A stretch of 7,996 nucleotides of DNA, from the NCBI GenBank assembly GCA_043101835.1, contig JBICHM010000213.1, positions 1-7,996 on the forward strand, read 5' to 3'. This document shows positions 5,740 to 7,996 of this stretch, in pieces (the first letter of the stretch is position 1; every line of letters starts with the position of its first letter). The translations under genes were made by a program, and so were the position numbers. Origin of the DNA: JBICHM01 sp043101835 (GTDB lineage Bacteria > Planctomycetota > Phycisphaerae > Phycisphaerales > UBA1924). Under the pieces are notes generated by a model that made no database searches, was not told where the DNA came from, and saw only the letters and a list, made by a program, of their open reading frames with translations.

Positions 5740-6420
5740 TCAGTCGTCGAGGCGGCCGGAGAGCGCGTCCTCTTCATGCGTGAAGAAGAGACGCGCGATC
5801 TGCAGCCCGGTCATCTTCGCCAGGGTCTCTTCGAGCGCGTTCTGTTCCACACGGCTCTGCGGGCCCTGCGCGGCGGTCGGCGGCAACGCCACGGTCATGA
5901 TGTGCCCGTTGATGCTCGACGGCCACAGACGCACGTTGTTCGTGACATCGAGCACCTTCACGCTCAGACGCGCCGCCGGCGAGGTCGAAACGCCGTCGCG
6001 GCTCAGCGTCCAGCCGGCCAGCTCGACGTAGATCACCACCTCTGCTCCGACGGCCTCGCCGATCGAGTCGATGCTCTGCGGCTCGCCGTACCGCTCCGCC
6101 AGCGCCACACGCACGGTGGAGTCGGCGGAGATCATGTTCTCCTGCCGAATCGCCTTCTTCTCGATCAGGGTCGATTCCGCTTCGGAGCCGATCATCAGGC
6201 GCAGCCCGCGTCGCGGCACAACGCTCGCGCGATCGTCGACGAAGATCGTCGTCGGACGGTCCTTGTCCAGTTCGTACGCCGCCGGAACCTTCGGCGGTCC
6301 GCCGACGAGGTACGCGATCGGCGCCACGATGTTGCACGCGCCGAGCGAGGCGAGCGCAACCGCGCCCGCGACAGCCGGCAGCGCCACGCGCATCGCGATG
6401 GTGGAAGAGGGCCTGCGCAT
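5740..6420 (-). CDS. Predicted lipoprotein of unknown function (second of a tandem pair)
   Basis: This 226-residue protein begins with a basic n-region, a hydrophobic stretch (about 11-26) and a lipobox SLGAC with Cys29, so it should be lipidated at the cell envelope. The mature part alternates strands and helices: PTTIFVDDRAS (57-66), a helix ending VRVALAERYG (103-112), SIGEAVGAEVVIYVELAGWTL (119-139) and SVKVLDVTNNVRLW (153-166). That pattern (opening strand, conserved helix, a G-A/V-D/E-hydrophobic strand, then V-D-N-LW) recalls envelope lipoproteins of the CsgG/LpoB/TolB-N type, but I cannot name a family. ATG at 6420 overlaps the upstream stop as TGATG with no ribosome site, so translation is probably coupled; an in-frame ATG at codon 10 is an alternative start. 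The product looks like a diverged paralogue of its upstream neighbour. Its stop lies 8 bp from the cdaR stop, end to end. Confidence 0.83.
   Translation of the reverse strand: MRRPSSTIAMRVALPAVAGAVALASLGACNIVAPIAYLVGGPPKVPAAYELDKDRPTTIFVDDRASVVPRRGLRLMIGSEAESTLIEKKAIRQENMISADSTVRVALAERYGEPQSIDSIGEAVGAEVVIYVELAGWTLSRDGVSTSPAARLSVKVLDVTNNVRLWPSSINGHIMTVALPPTAAQGPQSRVEQNALEETLAKMTGLQIARLFFTHEEDALSGRLDD
5763..5796. other. Long hairpin spanning the convergent gene ends
   Basis: GCGCGTC (5763-5769) plus TCTTC (5771-5775), with C5770 bulged, pair with GAAGAGACGCGC (5785-5796) around a 9-nt loop, giving 12 base pairs. It lies 32 bp after the cdaR stop, inside the last codons of the convergent lipoprotein gene. 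No T-run follows on either strand, so it is not a standard intrinsic terminator. It could block or end read-through, or protect the cdaR mRNA 3' end. Confidence 0.4.
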
Positions 6421-7106
6421 CAATAGTCCGGGTAGTACGGCTCCTGGTGGTCGTAGAACAGCCAGGTCACGCGATCCACGAACCGGCTCATCAGCACCGC
6501 GCGGATCTGCGCCTCCGTGAAATCGTTCGGGCTGTACCCCGGCTGATCCGGGAAACGCACCGCCACATCGCGCGAGAACGTGAAGTTGTCGGCGAAGGAG
6601 CCGTCCGCCTCCGTCACGCCCACCTGCCCGGCGAGCATCCCGTCCCAGAGGTACGAGTTGCCCGTCTCGAAGAGCCGGAACTCGAAGATGTCCACGAACA
6701 CGATCCGGTCGACCCCGAAATCCTCGGCGAGCTCGCTGTAGGTCCGCGCTTCCCAGCCCGGATTCGTGTACTGAAACTGGAGCACGACCGGCCCGGGGAT
6801 GTATCCCGTCGCGCCGCTCTCGGCCCGGAGCCGCTCCGTGATCGCGTTGGTCAGCTGGGCTCCCAGCTGCGGCTGCGACGCCTGGATCACCCGATCCATG
6901 GCGATCACCACGCAGAACGACTTGCTCTCGAGCCCCCGGTACTCCGCCTCGACCGTGCGTGTGCTCGTGCGCCGATACGACTCGGCCATCATCGCCGCCA
7001 TCTGGCAGCCCGACAGCAGCGGGCTCGCAACGAGCGCGAGCACAGCCCCTGCGAGCACGCGTCGAGCTCGCAACGGGCGTCGGATTGCAGGTCGGTTCCT
7101 TGGCAT
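6420..7106 (-). CDS. Predicted lipoprotein of unknown function (first of a tandem pair)
   Basis: This 228-residue protein has a strongly basic start (about 3-16), a hydrophobic core (17-30) and lipobox LLSGC with Cys34, indicating export and lipidation. Its mature part has an opening strand SFCVVIAMDRV (63-73), a helix GAQLTNAITERLRAE (82-96), then SELAEDFGVDRIVFVDIFEFRLFE (124-147), GMLAGQVGVTEADG (156-169) and a C-terminal helix ending LFYDHQEP (216-223). The order matches that of the next gene's product, including the final LF-aromatic-x-H-x-E. A CsgG/LpoB/TolB-N-like fold is a guess from secondary-structure pattern. ATG at 7106 is chosen because it gives a proper signal peptide; the frame continues upstream only as low-complexity sequence that would overlap the DUF2752 gene. 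The DUF2752 gene ends 74 bp upstream on the same strand. That gap holds no recognised site, and no Shine-Dalgarno sequence is visible. Confidence 0.85.
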   Translation of the reverse strand: MPRNRPAIRRPLRARRVLAGAVLALVASPLLSGCQMAAMMAESYRRTSTRTVEAEYRGLESKSFCVVIAMDRVIQASQPQLGAQLTNAITERLRAESGATGYIPGPVVLQFQYTNPGWEARTYSELAEDFGVDRIVFVDIFEFRLFETGNSYLWDGMLAGQVGVTEADGSFADNFTFSRDVAVRFPDQPGYSPNDFTEAQIRAVLMSRFVDRVTWLFYDHQEPYYPDY

Positions 7107-7180
7107 CGGGGGAGTCGTCGGCGGAGTTGTTCGTGCGCCGGCTGGCGACGGTTCGATTCCGGAGGCATCGGGGCAGGGCG

Positions 7181-7678
7181 TCAACCCGGCCAGAACGCCA
7201 CTTTGTACGCCCAAGCGCCCAGAAAGGCGACCCCCGCCGGCCACAACACCCGCGGGCGAAGCACCACGCGCGACAGCGCCGCCCCGGCGCGGCTCCCGGT
7301 CAGCGACGCGTGCAGCCCCAGCCAGAACACCACCGCAGCCGTCAACGCCAGCACGGCGCCGAACGGCTGCACGAGAAATGCGCCCGTCAGATCGCCCTGC
7401 GCCGCGAACGCGAACGAGGTCGTCATCCCGCAGGTCGGGCAGGGGGTGTCGAGGTCCGATATCCACTGGCAGGACGCCAGGCCCAGCTGGGTGTGCGTGC
7501 CGAGCCCGTCGGTCGCCGGCTGCAGCCACGCCGCGATCGCCAGCACCATCCCCGACCCCAGCGTCAGCAACGCTGCGAGCGTTCGGTCGGTGCGGTTCAG
7601 GCGCGCCGTAACGGCCAGGGCGGGCGAAGACGGGCGCCGAGGAGCGGCAGCGGCAGGGGGGATATCAGAGGAGGACAT
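7181..7678 (-). CDS. DUF2752 family membrane protein
   Basis: The 165-residue product carries the DUF2752 hallmark CPTCGMT (80-86) after a short Asp/Thr-rich turn, followed by FAFAAQGDLTGAFLVQPFGA (89-108), close to the family pattern of CPxCGxT, then GD, A and NP. It has three likely membrane segments (about 34-52, 103-122, 146-162) and a Pro/Ala/Ser-rich N-terminal 20 residues. The family is widespread in Bacteroidetes and Planctomycetes and has no settled function; the paired cysteines could bind metal or be redox active. ATG at 7678 is chosen because the frame further upstream overlaps the preceding gene and is Arg-rich, low-quality sequence. There is no Shine-Dalgarno site, but a TACGCT box sits 8 nt upstream. 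It probably shares a transcript with the gene fragment upstream (26 bp away) or starts its own. Confidence 0.85.
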   Translation of the reverse strand: MSSSDIPPAAAAPRRPSSPALAVTARLNRTDRTLAALLTLGSGMVLAIAAWLQPATDGLGTHTQLGLASCQWISDLDTPCPTCGMTTSFAFAAQGDLTGAFLVQPFGAVLALTAAVVFWLGLHASLTGSRAGAALSRVVLRPRVLWPAGVAFLGAWAYKVAFWPG

Positions 7679-7686
7679 CGAGCCGA

Positions 7687-7692
7687 AGCGTA
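7687..7692 (-). promoter_or_regulatory. Possible -10 box for a leaderless DUF2752 transcript
   Basis: On the minus strand TACGCT ends 8 nt before the ATG at 7678, so a transcript from it would begin at or next to the start codon. The gene lacks a Shine-Dalgarno site. The arrangement mirrors TACGAT seven nt before the Lol permease GTG. No clear -35 was identified. Confidence 0.25.
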
Positions 7693-7704
7693 GCGCCCCG
7701 GCGC

Positions 7705-7996
7705 TCAGGCTGTCAGGCGGACATGCTCGAGCGCCGTCGGATCGACGCCGTCGATCAGCACCGATCGCCCGACCAGCGTCGCCCCGCCGTCGTTGCGGAG
7801 GCGCCACGCCGCCCGGTGCATGTCGCTGGCGTTCGAGCAGTCGGCGCCCGGACGCCGGAGGACGACCACGCGCAGGCCGGTTGTCGCGCGCTCGGCGTCC
7901 GATTCGTCGGCGCAGGCCACGAAGCGATCCGTCGCGCCCTCGAACTCGCGGATGATCGACGCCGCGAGCGCTTCGGGGTCGCGATCACCGGCGACC
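7705..7996 (-). CDS. C-terminal fragment of an unrecognised protein
   Basis: An open frame enters from the right edge and ends at a TGA (7707-7705), showing 96 C-terminal residues. I do not recognise the family. Visible features are a helix-like GDRDPEALAASIIREFEGATD near the visible start, FVACADESD, a hydrophobic strand LRVVVLRRPGADC, a HRAAWRLRND segment, and the end VLIDGVDPTALEHVRLTA. A GTG at 7920 could in principle start a 71-residue protein, but the frame stays open upstream with natural-looking codons, so a longer gene beginning outside the window is more likely. The stop lies 26 bp before the DUF2752 start on the same strand, which suggests one transcription unit. Confidence 0.65.
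   Translation of the reverse strand, partial: VAGDRDPEALAASIIREFEGATDRFVACADESDAERATTGLRVVVLRRPGADCSNASDMHRAAWRLRNDGGATLVGRSVLIDGVDPTALEHVRLTA

Noticed and set aside
7146..7165. GGTTCGATTCC, identical to a tRNA T-arm core
   Set aside because: The flanking bases give only three of five T-stem pairs and no acceptor, D or anticodon arm can be built around it.

Overview
The window is GC-rich bacterial DNA with a planctomycete flavour, most likely of the Phycisphaerae type. That placement is inference. It rests on the GC-rich codon use, frequent GTG starts, sparse Shine-Dalgarno sites, an outer-membrane-lipoprotein (Lol) exporter beside the lipoproteins, a degenerate Gfo/Idh/MocA-like protein and the RNase P RNA. 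No mobile element, CRISPR array, tRNA or rRNA was found.

Layout, left to right. (1) 1-801, minus strand: the 5' part of a degenerate oxidoreductase-like gene that runs off the left edge. (2) 842-1238, plus strand: a complete type A RNase P RNA (rnpB), transcribed divergently from (1) across a 40-bp gap that holds a near-symmetric -10 element. A strong intrinsic terminator (1244-1279) and a REP-like palindromic repeat (1288-1365) follow. (3) 1419-3619, plus strand: a two-gene LolCDE-type ABC exporter, permease then ATPase. (4) 3744-5731, plus strand: cdaA (membrane diadenylate cyclase) translationally coupled to cdaR (YbbR-repeat regulator), with its own likely promoter. (5) 5740-7996, minus strand, convergent with cdaR across only 8 bp: an unknown C-terminal gene fragment, a DUF2752 membrane protein, and two overlapping lipoprotein genes that look like diverged paralogues.

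Functionally this is mostly cell-envelope and housekeeping: tRNA processing (rnpB), lipoprotein release from the inner membrane (lolC/lolD), c-di-AMP synthesis and control of envelope or osmotic homeostasis (cdaA/cdaR), and a pair of lipoproteins that could be clients of the Lol system. I do not see a wholly new defence or mobile system. The observations most worth checking are the altered DGA catalytic motif in CdaA (reads DMG), the degenerate oxidoreductase that has lost its usual active-site residues, the tandem lipoprotein pair of unknown role, the candidate bidirectional promoter next to rnpB, and two genes with a -10-like box placed for leaderless transcription.
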